Assembly: GCF_001427385.1 (NCBI RefSeq)
Contig: NZ_LMGJ01000033.1
Location: forward strand, 124,001-188,000
Length of the DNA: 64,000 nt
Direction: 5' to 3'
From: Mesorhizobium sp. Root157
GTDB lineage: Bacteria > Pseudomonadota > Alphaproteobacteria > Rhizobiales > Rhizobiaceae
Shown here: positions 38,886-47,720 of the stretch, piece after piece
Position numbering within the stretch: position 1 is the stretch's first letter
Layout of the letters: the number at the start of each line of letters is the position of its first letter
The notes under the pieces: model-generated
Database searches by the model: none
The model's input: the letters and a program-made list of their open reading frames with translations, nothing else
What the model was told of the DNA's origin: nothing
Translations under genes and position numbers: made by a program

Positions 38886-38976
38886 CGTGAATCCATCGCT
38901 GAGCATTGGTAATAATGCGAATGCCCAAAACGGTCAACTGTACGGCAAACAAGGGTTTGGTGGCTGAAGTTTTTGG

Positions 38977-39037
38977 TTGACACCTGACGGTTATTGACCA
39001 ATTCTGCCGTAGAGTTAAACCAATCAGAAAATTGGTT
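38977..39037 (+). promoter_or_regulatory. Probable promoter and second operator of the ABC/catabolic operon
   Basis: TTGACA at 38977-38982 is a consensus -35 box. Downstream, AACCAAT (39018-39024) and ATTGGTT (39031-39037) form a perfect 7-bp inverted repeat with a six-base spacer, just before the ribosome site of the binding-protein gene. The half-sites match the palindrome at 38871, so the same GntR protein should bind here. The -10 box is not clear. Confidence 0.6.
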
Positions 39038-39052
39038 ATGGGAGGAAGTGAC

Positions 39053-40048
39053 ATGATCGAACTTTCCAGACGTACCGTCCTGGCTGCGGCATTCGCCGCC
39101 GCGCTTGGGAGCACAATGACCCTTCCGGCAGCAAGTGCCGGCGAAATGAAGATCGCATTCGGCGACCTTCCGGGGATCGAATCCATCCAGACGCTGGCTG
39201 CGATCGAACGCGCCAAGGAGCGCGGCGTCGGCGTTGAGCTGATCATCCTCAATGACGAGGACCTGGCCGCCCAGGCAATCGTCGGCGGGCAGGCCGATGT
39301 CGGCATCGGCGCACCCTATACGCTGATCCAGAAGGCTGGGGTGCCGATCCGCATGTTTGCGCAAATCTCGACGCAGCGCTTCTTCCCGGTGGTCAACGCG
39401 GAGGTCTACAAGACGTGGAAGGATCTCGACGGCCAGGAGATCGCCGTACAGGCGCGCGGGTCCGGCACCGAAGCGGTGATGATGCTGATGGCAAAGAACA
39501 ACGGCATCTCGTTCGGCAAGGTCAGCTACGTGCCCGGTTCGGAAGTCCGGCGCAACGCGCTGCTCCAGGGCACGATCAAGGCCTCCATTGTGGATGCGGC
39601 CAACCGTCGGGCACTGGAGACGGAAGCTCCTGGAAAATTCACCGTGCTTCCAGTCGAAAATGTCAGCGCCACCGACGAGGCGGTCTTTGCTACTGCGGAT
39701 TATCTGAAGAACAATGCGGCCGACGTCGATATCCTGGTCGAGGAATTGATGAAGACTGGACGCGAAATCACCGAAAATCCGAATGCGGCGGTCGAACTGC
39801 GCAACAAATACAAGCTTCTGCCGGATCTTGGAGCGGACGCCGATGCGGAAATCGCTGCCTATTACAAGGAGACGGCAGAAGCCGGCAGTCTTGCACTGAA
39901 TGGTGGTGGCGCAGAAGCTGCGGCCGACGATTTTGCCTTCTTTAGCGCCGCCGGCCAGATTGAAGGCGACCCGGCTTCGCTCAAGACGGAAGACTTCTGG
40001 GATACCAGCTCAATCGACCGCGTGCTGGCCACGCTCGGCAAGAAATAG
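39053..40048 (+). CDS. ABC transporter substrate-binding protein (NMT1/TauA-like)
   Basis: A 331-residue periplasmic binding protein of the nitrate/sulfonate/thiamine-precursor superfamily. The N terminus has a twin-arginine-like signal (MIELSRRTVLAAAFAAALG, cut after ASA). The mature protein starts GEMKIAFGDLPGIES and includes GGQADVGIGAPYTLIQ and VYKTWKDLDGQEIAVQARGS, the usual ligand-pocket strands. GGGAGGAAG precedes the ATG. It heads an operon with two permeases, an ATPase and three catabolic enzymes. The substrate cannot be read from sequence; the enzymes suggest a carboxylated or aromatic compound. Confidence 0.9.
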   Translation: MIELSRRTVLAAAFAAALGSTMTLPAASAGEMKIAFGDLPGIESIQTLAAIERAKERGVGVELIILNDEDLAAQAIVGGQADVGIGAPYTLIQKAGVPIRMFAQISTQRFFPVVNAEVYKTWKDLDGQEIAVQARGSGTEAVMMLMAKNNGISFGKVSYVPGSEVRRNALLQGTIKASIVDAANRRALETEAPGKFTVLPVENVSATDEAVFATADYLKNNAADVDILVEELMKTGREITENPNAAVELRNKYKLLPDLGADADAEIAAYYKETAEAGSLALNGGGAEAAADDFAFFSAAGQIEGDPASLKTEDFWDTSSIDRVLATLGKK

Positions 40049-40059
40049 GCGAAGGCCCG

Positions 40060-40884
40060 ATGTCTTCAGGATCGGGAGTGGGCGGGGCCGCCAGCCTCGC
40101 CTCGCCTTCGCGGGGCGTGCAGGCAGGAAGGCTGATCGAGCGACCGATCGTCTTGCGGTTGGTTTCGATCGCGCTGTTTGCAGCGATCTGGCAGGTTGCG
40201 GGGCTCATTCCGGTGAGCTTCGCCTTTCCAACCTTCTCCGACACGATGGTCGCCTTCGTCCGCATGATCGCGGATGGCAGCCTGCCCACGGCTTATATCT
40301 CGACCCTGCAGCCGCTCATCCTTGGCGTCATCCTGGCGACATTCGCCGGGGTCGGCGTCGGCACGCTGTGCGGCTTGTCGCGTCCGGGGGAATGGCTGCT
40401 CATTCCGGTCTTCATCGTATTGCAGGCTGCCCCGGTCGCTGCCTTCATTCCGCTGGTCACCTTCATCTACGGCATCGGGATGACCGCCAAGACGCTCGCC
40501 GTGATCATCCTGGCCCTGCCGGTGATCGTCCTCAATACCTACAAGGCCGTCCGCAATGTCAATGAATCGCTATTGGTCATGAACCGGTCCTTCATGGGCA
40601 CGAGATGGCAGGAAGTGACCAAGATCGTCCTGCCGGACGCCAGCCCGGTGATCTTCGCCGGGTTGCGCCTCGGTGTCGCCGCCGGTTTCGTCGGCGTCGT
40701 CCTGGCCGAACTGCTGATTACGCCGACGGGCATCGGCGACCTCATCACCTTCGCGCGTTCCCGTGCCAACTATGCCGGGATGTATGCCACGATCGCTTCG
40801 GTCATAGCCCTTTCGACCGTGACGCTGGTGGCTTTGCAGTGGATCGAAATCCGTGTCTTCAGGCCGGAAAAAAGGGGAGGCTGA
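40060..40884 (+). CDS. ABC transporter permease (SsuC/TauC-like), first copy
   Basis: A 274-residue permease with about six membrane helices. The family EAA loop is visible as FMGTRWQEVTKIVLPDASPVI followed by FAGLRLGVAAGFVGVVLAEL. It lies 11 bases after the binding-protein gene. A second, divergent permease follows the ATPase, so the transporter is probably a heterodimer. Many SsuABC- or TauABC-type systems have only one permease gene. Confidence 0.92.
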   Translation: MSSGSGVGGAASLASPSRGVQAGRLIERPIVLRLVSIALFAAIWQVAGLIPVSFAFPTFSDTMVAFVRMIADGSLPTAYISTLQPLILGVILATFAGVGVGTLCGLSRPGEWLLIPVFIVLQAAPVAAFIPLVTFIYGIGMTAKTLAVIILALPVIVLNTYKAVRNVNESLLVMNRSFMGTRWQEVTKIVLPDASPVIFAGLRLGVAAGFVGVVLAELLITPTGIGDLITFARSRANYAGMYATIASVIALSTVTLVALQWIEIRVFRPEKRGG

Positions 40885-40886
40885 AG

Positions 40887-41690
40887 ATGCATGCCGCCAT
40901 TGTTAGAAATGACGCCGTTCCGACCAATGTTGTATCAGACGCCATCGTCGAAGTGCGTGGCATCTCCAAGACCTATAGCGGCGTCGAGGCGCTGCGAGAC
41001 GTCGATCTGGATTTTCCGCGCGGCAAGCTGACCAGCCTGCTTGGACCGAGCGGATGTGGCAAGACAACGCTGCTCAAGATCATCGCCGGTCTGATCGGAG
41101 CCGATCGCGGCACTGTTGCGGTAAATGGAAAAAAAGTAAGCGCGCCGGGTCCTGAACGCGCCTTCGTTTTCCAGGATTTTGCCTTGCTGCCCTGGGCGAC
41201 CGTTCTGCGCAATGTGGCTTTCGGGCTGGAACTGCGCGGTACGGCGAAAGAGGAACGCGAGGCGATCGCCCGCCGTTATGTCGTCGATGTCGGGCTTGCC
41301 GGCTTCGAGGACAAATATCCGCACGAATTGTCGGGCGGCATGCGCCAGCGGGTCGGGTTGGCAAGGGCGCTGTGCGTCGATGCCGACGTGCTTCTGCTCG
41401 ACGAGCCGTTTTCGGCGGTGGACGAACAGAACCGACGCAAATTCCAGGAAGACCTGATCCGGCTGCGCACCAACCAGAACAAGACCTTTATCTTCGTCAC
41501 CCACTCGATCGAGGAGGCCGTCTATATTTCCGACCGCATCGTGCTGCTTTCGCCACGGCCGGGGCGAGTGTCGCGGATCATCGAACCGGAAATCGACCGG
41601 TCCGGCGATCCCGATCGTATCCATCGCGACAAGCACTATCTCGATACGGTTCAGGAAATCTGGCAAGGGCTGAAGCAATATGTGGAGTAG
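40887..41690 (+). CDS. ABC transporter ATPase (SsuB/TauB-like)
   Basis: A 267-residue ATPase with Walker A GPSGCGKTT, the Q-loop FVFQDFALLPW, signature LSGGMRQRVGLARAL, Walker B LLLDEPFSAVDE and H-loop FVTHSIEEA. I chose the ATG at 40887, just after AAAGGGGAGG. Longer in-frame starts lie inside the permease gene. It powers the importer formed with the two flanking permeases. Confidence 0.94.
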   Translation: MHAAIVRNDAVPTNVVSDAIVEVRGISKTYSGVEALRDVDLDFPRGKLTSLLGPSGCGKTTLLKIIAGLIGADRGTVAVNGKKVSAPGPERAFVFQDFALLPWATVLRNVAFGLELRGTAKEEREAIARRYVVDVGLAGFEDKYPHELSGGMRQRVGLARALCVDADVLLLDEPFSAVDEQNRRKFQEDLIRLRTNQNKTFIFVTHSIEEAVYISDRIVLLSPRPGRVSRIIEPEIDRSGDPDRIHRDKHYLDTVQEIWQGLKQYVE

Positions 41691-41696
41691 CCCGCG

Positions 41697-42449
41697 ATGA
41701 CCCTTTTTGGCTACCGCGTGCCGATGATGGCCTCGCTGCTCGTCTGGTGCATTCTGTGGGAAATCGTTGGCCGGATGGACCTGATGTTCATCCTGCCGCC
41801 ATTCAGCGACGTGCTGGTTGCTGCCGTCGATCTGGTGCAGCTTCCTTCCTGGCAGAGTGCGACCGTGACAACGCTGCGGGCCTTTTTCATCGGCATGGTG
41901 TTGTCGGTTGTCGTAGGCATTCCGCTCGGCATGCTGATGGGCCGGGTCAAGATCGCCGACGATCTGCTCGGCATGTGGGTCAACATCTTCTCCAGCGCGC
42001 CGCTTTCTGCCATCGTGCCGGTGCTGATGATCCTGTTCGGCTTCGGCGAAAACACCATCATCGCTGCCGTTTTCCTGTTTGCGATCTGGATCATCGTACT
42101 CGATACGCGCGCCGGTGTTCGCCACATCTCCCCCTCGCTCATCGAGATGGCGCGTTCCTACGGCGCCTCGCGGCCGGCGCTCTACAGCAAGATCATCGTC
42201 TGGGCGGCGCTGCCCGAAATCCTCGCCGGCATCCGGCTTGGCCTGATAAGGGGCGTCAAAGGTGTGGTCATCGGCCAGTTGCTGGTCGCCATCGTCGGCT
42301 ACGGGGCGCTGTTCGAGACCTTCTCGCGTAATTTCCGCATGCCCCAGTTCTGGGCGCTGACCATCATTCTGTTTGCCTTCGCACTCGTGGTTTCTGCACT
42401 GATCGAGTGGGCCGAGGCGAAAGTCGAATTCTATGCAGGAGTAAGGTAA
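41697..42449 (+). CDS. ABC transporter permease (SsuC/TauC-like), second copy
   Basis: A 250-residue permease with about six helices and the EAA loop ARSYGASRPALYSKIIVWAALPEI. It is only distantly like the permease at 40060 within the same family. GGAGTAGCC precedes the ATG, six bases after the ATPase stop. Its TAA stop overlaps the next start (TAATG), linking transport and catabolism in one message. Confidence 0.93.
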   Translation: MTLFGYRVPMMASLLVWCILWEIVGRMDLMFILPPFSDVLVAAVDLVQLPSWQSATVTTLRAFFIGMVLSVVVGIPLGMLMGRVKIADDLLGMWVNIFSSAPLSAIVPVLMILFGFGENTIIAAVFLFAIWIIVLDTRAGVRHISPSLIEMARSYGASRPALYSKIIVWAALPEILAGIRLGLIRGVKGVVIGQLLVAIVGYGALFETFSRNFRMPQFWALTIILFAFALVVSALIEWAEAKVEFYAGVR

Positions 42450-43153
42450 TGAACATCCAGGGTGCGGCCTCCAACTACATCATCGAACCAACGGCAATCG
42501 CGACATTGCCCGTGGTCGGCTCCGACCGCCTGTTTCCCGTGCATCGCGTCTATTGCGTCGGGCGCAACTATGCGGCCCATGCCGTGGAAATGGGGCACGA
42601 TCCCAACAAGGAACCGCCGTTCTTCTTCCAGAAAAACCCCGACAATCTCGACGTCAGCGGAAAGTTTCCCTATCCGCCGGCCTCCAGCGACGTCCATCAC
42701 GAGATCGAGATGATGGTGGCGCTGAAAAGCGGCGGCAAGGACATCCCGTTGGAAAAGGCGCTCGACTGTGTCTATGGCTATGGCGTGTCCCTCGACATGA
42801 CGCGGCGCGATTTGCAAGGCCAGGCCAAGGAGATGGGCCGCCCGTGGGAGGTCGGTAAGGCCTTCGAGGCATCCGCACCATGCGGCGCACTGGTGCCGGT
42901 GGAGAAGATCGGCCACCCGGAGCATGGCGCGGTCTGGCTCGACGTGAATGGCGAGCGCAAGCAGACCGGCGATCTCAACCAGATGATCTGGAAGGTGCCG
43001 GAGATGATCAGCTATCTGTCGGGCCTGTTTACTCTGATGCCGGGCGATGTCATCCTTTCGGGAACGCCGTCGGGCGTCGGGCCAGTCAAGCGCGGCGACG
43101 TGCTGCGTGGTCATGTTGACGGCGTCGGAGATATCGAGGTTCGCGTTGTCTGA
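42449..43153 (+). CDS. Fumarylacetoacetate hydrolase family protein (fumarylpyruvate hydrolase-like)
   Basis: A 234-residue single-domain FAH-fold enzyme. Metal-binding and catalytic signatures are VYCVGRNYAAHAVEMG, the ExE pair in HHEIEMMVAL, YGYGVSLDMTRRDLQ and DVILSGTPSGVGPVKRGD. The closest pattern I recall is fumarylpyruvate or acylpyruvate hydrolase, which cleaves a C-C bond in 1,3-diketo acids from gentisate-type ring cleavage. Other FAH members decarboxylate oxaloacetate, so the substrate is open. It begins within the upstream permease stop. Confidence 0.9.
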   Translation: MNIQGAASNYIIEPTAIATLPVVGSDRLFPVHRVYCVGRNYAAHAVEMGHDPNKEPPFFFQKNPDNLDVSGKFPYPPASSDVHHEIEMMVALKSGGKDIPLEKALDCVYGYGVSLDMTRRDLQGQAKEMGRPWEVGKAFEASAPCGALVPVEKIGHPEHGAVWLDVNGERKQTGDLNQMIWKVPEMISYLSGLFTLMPGDVILSGTPSGVGPVKRGDVLRGHVDGVGDIEVRVV

Positions 43154-44666
43154 GGCAGGATCGATCATCCAGCGGCTGGCACGGGGGCAACATGATGCGC
43201 CTGCCGTGTCGGCACCTGACCGGGCGACGCTGACACATGGCGGGCTGCGCCAATTGATGTCGGACGTTGCCGATCAGTTGCACGCGCGCGGCGTCGGGCG
43301 CGGCGATCGTGTCGCTATCGTGCTGCCGAACGGACCCGAAATGGCGACGGCCTTTCTCAGCGTTGCCGCCGCCGCCACGACCGCGCCGCTCAATCCCGCC
43401 TATCGTGCGGACGAACTGGATTTTTACCTGACCGATATCGGCGCCAAGGCCATCCTTGTCGCCGAGGAAGAAACCGGTCCTGCCGTTACCGTTGCCGAGC
43501 GGCTGGGGATCGGCATTCTTCGGCTTGTCGCGCTGCGTGACCAACCGGCAGGCAGCTTCCGGATCGAGGGCGATGCGGTTGGGCCAGCTGCCCCGCCCGA
43601 CCTCGCCAAGGCCGATGATGCAGCCCTTTTGCTGCACACATCGGGAACCACTTCACGGCCGAAGCTGGTGCCTCTGCGCCATGCCAATCTCGCCGCTTCA
43701 GCCGCGCATATCGGCGCGACACTGAGGCTAAGCGCGACTGACCGTTGCCTCAACATCATGCCCTTGTTCCACATCCACGGACTGGTCGCGGCGGTGCTGT
43801 CTTCGCTTGCCGCCGGCGCCAGCGTTTTTTGCACGCCGGGATTCAATGCACTGAAATTCTTCCATTGGCTGAACGAGGCGCAGCCGAGCTGGTATACGGC
43901 TGTGCCGACCATGCATCAGGCGATTCTGGCCCGGGCGGCGCGCAATGCCGAAGCGGTGGCCGCCTCACAATTGCGCTTCATCCGCTCGTCTTCCGCCTCG
44001 CTGCCGGCGCAGGTCATGGCCGAACTGGAAACCACCTTCCGCTGTCCGGTGGTCGAGGCCTATGGCATGACCGAAGCGGCCCACCAGATGGCGTCTAACC
44101 AATTGCCGCCGGGTATGCGCAAGCCTGGTAGCGTCGGTCCGGCAGCAGGTCCGGAAATTGCAGTCATGGCGGTGGACGGGCGGCTTCTGGGGCCGGGCGA
44201 AATCGGCGAAGTGGTCATTCGCGGCCCCAATGTCACCGCCGGCTACGAAAAGAACCCGGGCGCCAACGAGACTGCCTTCGCGCATGGCTGGTTCCATACA
44301 GGCGACCAGGGCGTGCTTGATCAGGACCGCTATTTGCGTGTGACCGGGCGGCTCAAGGAGATCATCAATCGCGGTGGCGAGAAGATCTCACCGCTTGAGG
44401 TCGATGAGGTCTTGATGGATCATCCCGCCGTCGCCCAGGTGGTGACCTTTGCCATGCCGCATGACAAGCTCGGCGAAGAGGTCGCGGCGGCGATCGTGCT
44501 GCGCGACGGTAGCACCGCCAACGAGAGCGAAATCCGTGATTTCGCGTCCGGCCGGCTGGCCGATTTCAAGGTGCCGCGGCGAATCGTGATTCTGGAGGAA
44601 ATTCCGAAAGGCGCTACTGGTAAGTTGCAACGCATAGGTCTTGCAGCCAAACTCGGCCTTGGCTGA
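43146..44666 (+). CDS. AMP-dependent acyl-CoA synthetase (oxalate-CoA ligase-like)
   Basis: A 506-residue adenylating ligase. The start is a TTG at 43146, eight bases inside the previous gene and preceded by GAGGTTCGCG. It gives LSEAGSIIQRLARG; the only longer option lies deep in the neighbour. Motifs are LLLHTSGTTSRPKLVPLRHA (ATP loop), YGMTEAAHQMASN (A5), FHTGDQGVLDQDRYLRVTGR, LKEIINRGGEKISPLEVDEV and the catalytic lysine in PKGATGKLQR. The pattern resembles plant and yeast oxalyl-CoA synthetase, so a short dicarboxylic or keto acid is a fair guess. Confidence 0.9.
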   Translation: MSEAGSIIQRLARGQHDAPAVSAPDRATLTHGGLRQLMSDVADQLHARGVGRGDRVAIVLPNGPEMATAFLSVAAAATTAPLNPAYRADELDFYLTDIGAKAILVAEEETGPAVTVAERLGIGILRLVALRDQPAGSFRIEGDAVGPAAPPDLAKADDAALLLHTSGTTSRPKLVPLRHANLAASAAHIGATLRLSATDRCLNIMPLFHIHGLVAAVLSSLAAGASVFCTPGFNALKFFHWLNEAQPSWYTAVPTMHQAILARAARNAEAVAASQLRFIRSSSASLPAQVMAELETTFRCPVVEAYGMTEAAHQMASNQLPPGMRKPGSVGPAAGPEIAVMAVDGRLLGPGEIGEVVIRGPNVTAGYEKNPGANETAFAHGWFHTGDQGVLDQDRYLRVTGRLKEIINRGGEKISPLEVDEVLMDHPAVAQVVTFAMPHDKLGEEVAAAIVLRDGSTANESEIRDFASGRLADFKVPRRIVILEEIPKGATGKLQRIGLAAKLGLG

Positions 44667-45649
44667 TGCGCATTGCGGTCTTCGGTGCGGGAGCGATTGG
44701 CGGCTATGTTGCGGCGAAACTCGCCGCCGCAGATAGGGCCGACCTGTCGATCGTGGCGCGCGGCGCACACCTTGCGGCCATGCGTGACACGGGGCTGCGC
44801 CTAATAGAAAGTGGGCAAGAACGCGTGCTTCAGGTGAGAGCGGCAGCGGACGCGCGCGAACTTGGGGTTCAGGACTATGTCGTGCTGGCGCTGAAGGCGC
44901 ATTCGCTTGGCGGTGCGCTCGACCAGATTGCCCCGCTTATCGGCGAGCAGACCGCAGTGGTCACCATGCAGAACGGCGTGCCTTGGTGGTATTTCCACAA
45001 GATCGGCGGGCCGTTGGAAGGTGCGCGCGTCGCGGCTGTCGATCCGGGAGGGACAATCTGGGACCGGATCGGTCCCAACCGGGCGATAGGTGCGGTCGTT
45101 TATCCGGCCGTCGAAGTCGATTCACCGGGCGTGGTGCGGCATGTCGACGGCAATCGCTTTTCGTTGGGGGAGCCATCCGGTGACAAAAGCGAGCGGGTGA
45201 CGCACCTTGCCGCGGAAATGATTGCAGCCGGGCTTCAGGCGCCGGTGCGTGAGGACATCCGCAGCGAGATCTGGGTCAAGCTATGGGGCAATCTGTGCTT
45301 CAACCCGATCTCGGCGCTGACTGGCAGCACGCTTGCCGAGATCGTCGCCGACGAAGGAACGCGGCTATTGGCGCGCACCATGATGCTGGAGGCGCAATCG
45401 ATCGGCGAAAGCCTCGGCGTGAAGTTCCCCATCGGCGTCGACCGCCGCATCAAGGGGGCGGGCGATGTCGGTGCTCACAAGACCTCAATGCTGCAGGACC
45501 TTGAGCGCGGCCGGCCAATGGAGATCGATGCGCTGGTGACCGCCGTACAGGAACTTGGTCGGCTCACCGGCCAGCTGACACCGGCCATCGATACCGTATT
45601 ATCGCTGGTTCGCAGGCTCGCCATCCAACGCGGTTGCTATCCCGCCTAG
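44666..45649 (+). CDS. Ketopantoate reductase-family oxidoreductase (PanE/ApbA)
   Basis: A 327-residue NADPH-dependent 2-oxoacid reductase family member. The Rossmann motif is IAVFGAGAIGGYVAAKLAAA. The catalytic lysine region is SEIWVKLWGNLCFNPISALTG, and the C terminus holds KTSMLQDLERGRPMEIDAL. The family includes true 2-dehydropantoate reductase, but the position at the end of a catabolic operon suggests reduction of a related 2-oxo acid instead of pantothenate synthesis. It overlaps the ligase stop (TGATG) and is followed by an intergenic repeat. Confidence 0.88.
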   Translation: MRIAVFGAGAIGGYVAAKLAAADRADLSIVARGAHLAAMRDTGLRLIESGQERVLQVRAAADARELGVQDYVVLALKAHSLGGALDQIAPLIGEQTAVVTMQNGVPWWYFHKIGGPLEGARVAAVDPGGTIWDRIGPNRAIGAVVYPAVEVDSPGVVRHVDGNRFSLGEPSGDKSERVTHLAAEMIAAGLQAPVREDIRSEIWVKLWGNLCFNPISALTGSTLAEIVADEGTRLLARTMMLEAQSIGESLGVKFPIGVDRRIKGAGDVGAHKTSMLQDLERGRPMEIDALVTAVQELGRLTGQLTPAIDTVLSLVRRLAIQRGCYPA

Positions 45650-45722
45650 TGCATGTCGCCCGAAAGCGGGCCGGTTTCAGGCAACGACATGCATTAAAAA
45701 CAAACACTTAAAGCGCGGCCAG
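45650..45722. repeat. Rhizobial palindromic intergenic repeat
   Basis: TGCATGTCG near 45651 and CGACATGCA near 45694 form the outer arms of an imperfect palindrome with CCCGAAAGCGGGCCGGTTTC-like sequence inside. It is followed by ATTAAAAACAAACACTTAAA and GCGCG. I recall this type of element (a GCATG palindrome plus the AAAAACAAA..TTAAAGCGCG tail) as a common dispersed repeat between genes in Mesorhizobium and Rhizobium. It may act as the 3' end of the catabolic operon. Confidence 0.7.
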
Positions 45723-46002
45723 TAAATCTGAAAGATCGCGACGTGCTTAGGGAAACGGACCGGAAATTGGAATCCGGCTTTAAGGATATTCGACGCTCTG
45801 AAAGAGCAATACCAGCAGAGAGGAGAAGACTACCCTCGGTTGCCGGAAAGTTGGACGCGCAAAAAGCGGTATGGGACACCGCGATCTTGCGTTCCTGTCC
45901 GGCTTCAGGAAACCGAACCCGTATGAAGCCATAATCTGTCCGCGGTGCGCCAATGTTTGGGCGACTCGGCGTCCGTCTCCAAATGCCGGAAGAATCAAAC
46001 CT
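45723..46002. other. Gene-free stretch before comM
   Basis: Between the palindromic repeat and the end of comM I see only a short open frame (45743-45934) without a ribosome site or domain, and no clear terminator. Confidence 0.4.
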
Positions 46003-47535
46003 TCAAGCGGCTTGAGCCATTCGCTCATTGGTCATGCGGTACGAAATGGCTTCCGCCAGATGAATGCGGCCGACCGTTTCGCTGCCATCGAGATCGGCGA
46101 GGGTCCGGCCAACCTTCAGCACGCGATGATAGGCGCGCGCCGAGAAGCCGAGCTTTTCGCTGGCATCGCGCAACAGCGCCAAGCCGGCCGCATCAGGCAT
46201 CGCGATCTCCTCGATCAATGCGGGCGGGCAGTGTGCATTGGTGGAAGCACCGCCAACCCCCAGGCGCTCGAACCGTTCGCGTTGCAAGGCCCGGGCCACG
46301 GCCACGCGCTGGCCCACGGCTGCACTGGTTTCGGCCTTTCCTGGACGGATGAGGTCAGCGGCGGAGACTGCCGGGACCTCGATCCGGAGATCGATGCGGT
46401 CGAGCAATGGCCCGGAAATGCGCGCCTGATATTCTGTGCGGCAGCGCTCGCCACGTGCGCATCGGTAACCCGGCTCGCCGGCCATGCCGCACCGGCACGG
46501 GTTCATCGCTGCGACAAGTTGGATACGCGCCGGATATGTGACGCGGTGATTGGCCCGCGCGATCATGCACTCACCGGTTTCGAGCGGTTGGCGCAACGCA
46601 TCGAGTGTCTGCGGCGAGAATTCCGGAAATTCGTCGAGGAACAAGACACCGTGATGCGCGAGAGACACTTCACCAGGACGTGCTCTCAACCCGCCACCGA
46701 CCATGGCCGCCATCGATGCCGAGTGGTGCGGCGAACGAAACGGCCTCCTGTCCGTCAACTTGCCTTCGGCCAGTTCTCCGGCAACCGAGGCGATCATCGA
46801 CACTTCCAGCAGTTCTTTCGGCACCAGAGGCGGCAATATCGACGGCAGCCGCTGCGCCAGCATCGATTTTCCGGACCCCGGCGGGCCAATCATCAGCAGG
46901 TTATGCCCTCCAGCAGCCGCGACCTCGATCGCCCGCTTGGCGCTTTCCTGCCCCTTGATGTCAGCCAGGTCCGGCAGATCGTTGGGGGCGGCGCGAATGC
47001 CGGCCTGAGGCCGCGACAGAACCTGCGAACCGCGAAAATGGTTGGCGATCGCGATCAGGCTGCGTGGTGCGAGGATGTCGATGTCGCTACCCGCCCATGC
47101 GGCCTCCGGGCCGCAACCATATGGGCAAATCAGTCCCTTGCCGTCCGCATTGGCGCCAATAGCCGCCGGCAGTGCGCCAGCGACCGCGGCTATGGTGCCG
47201 TCCAGCGACAACTCGCCCAACACGACATAGGCAGCCAGCATGTCGCCGGGAATGGCGCCCAGCGCCGCCATCAGCCCAAGTGCGATCGGCAGGTCGTAAT
47301 GGCTGCCTTCCTTCGGCAAATCAGCCGGCGCCAAGTTGATGGTGACCTTCTTGGCGGGCATCGACAGACCGGAAGCATGAAGGGCAGCTTGCACGCGCTC
47401 CCGGCTCTCGGCCACGGCCTTGTCCGGCAGGCCGACGATCGACATACCCACCTTGCCGGGCGCCACCATGACCTGGACGTCGACGGGCACGGCCTCGATG
47501 CCCTGAAAAGCCACTGTACGAACGCGCGAAACCAT
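46003..47535 (-). CDS. comM: ComM / YifB family Mg-chelatase-like AAA+ ATPase
   Basis: A 510-residue AAA+ protein. In Vibrio and Haemophilus, ComM is a hexameric helicase that promotes branch migration when foreign DNA is integrated. The N-terminal Lon-like domain is VQVMVAPGKVGMSIVGLPDK and later VTINLAPADLPKEGSHYDLP. The ATPase core has Walker A GPPGSGKSMLAQRLPSILPP and Walker B HGVLFLDEFPEFS. A four-cysteine zinc loop follows (NPCRCG, then YRCARGERCR). It is transcribed in the same direction as gshB, 185 bases downstream. Confidence 0.95.
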   Translation of the reverse strand: MVSRVRTVAFQGIEAVPVDVQVMVAPGKVGMSIVGLPDKAVAESRERVQAALHASGLSMPAKKVTINLAPADLPKEGSHYDLPIALGLMAALGAIPGDMLAAYVVLGELSLDGTIAAVAGALPAAIGANADGKGLICPYGCGPEAAWAGSDIDILAPRSLIAIANHFRGSQVLSRPQAGIRAAPNDLPDLADIKGQESAKRAIEVAAAGGHNLLMIGPPGSGKSMLAQRLPSILPPLVPKELLEVSMIASVAGELAEGKLTDRRPFRSPHHSASMAAMVGGGLRARPGEVSLAHHGVLFLDEFPEFSPQTLDALRQPLETGECMIARANHRVTYPARIQLVAAMNPCRCGMAGEPGYRCARGERCRTEYQARISGPLLDRIDLRIEVPAVSAADLIRPGKAETSAAVGQRVAVARALQRERFERLGVGGASTNAHCPPALIEEIAMPDAAGLALLRDASEKLGFSARAYHRVLKVGRTLADLDGSETVGRIHLAEAISYRMTNERMAQAA

Positions 47536-47720
47536 TCCGCCCCCGGATGGGGAACGTCCCCTTGCCCGCCTGTTCGCGGGCTCCCTCGACGACCCCGTTG
47601 GGACGTAACCACAGCCGGACGATCAAATCAAGAACATTTAGAGAACGATCTAAAGCACAGGCTGCAATCCGGTTGTGCGAAGTTGCAAGAGTAGAACAAA
47701 TGCGAGCCTTGAACGGCTGC

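Noticed and set aside
45743-45934. A 63-codon plus-strand frame before comM
   Set aside because: It has no ribosome site, is charged low-information sequence, and lies next to a repeat.
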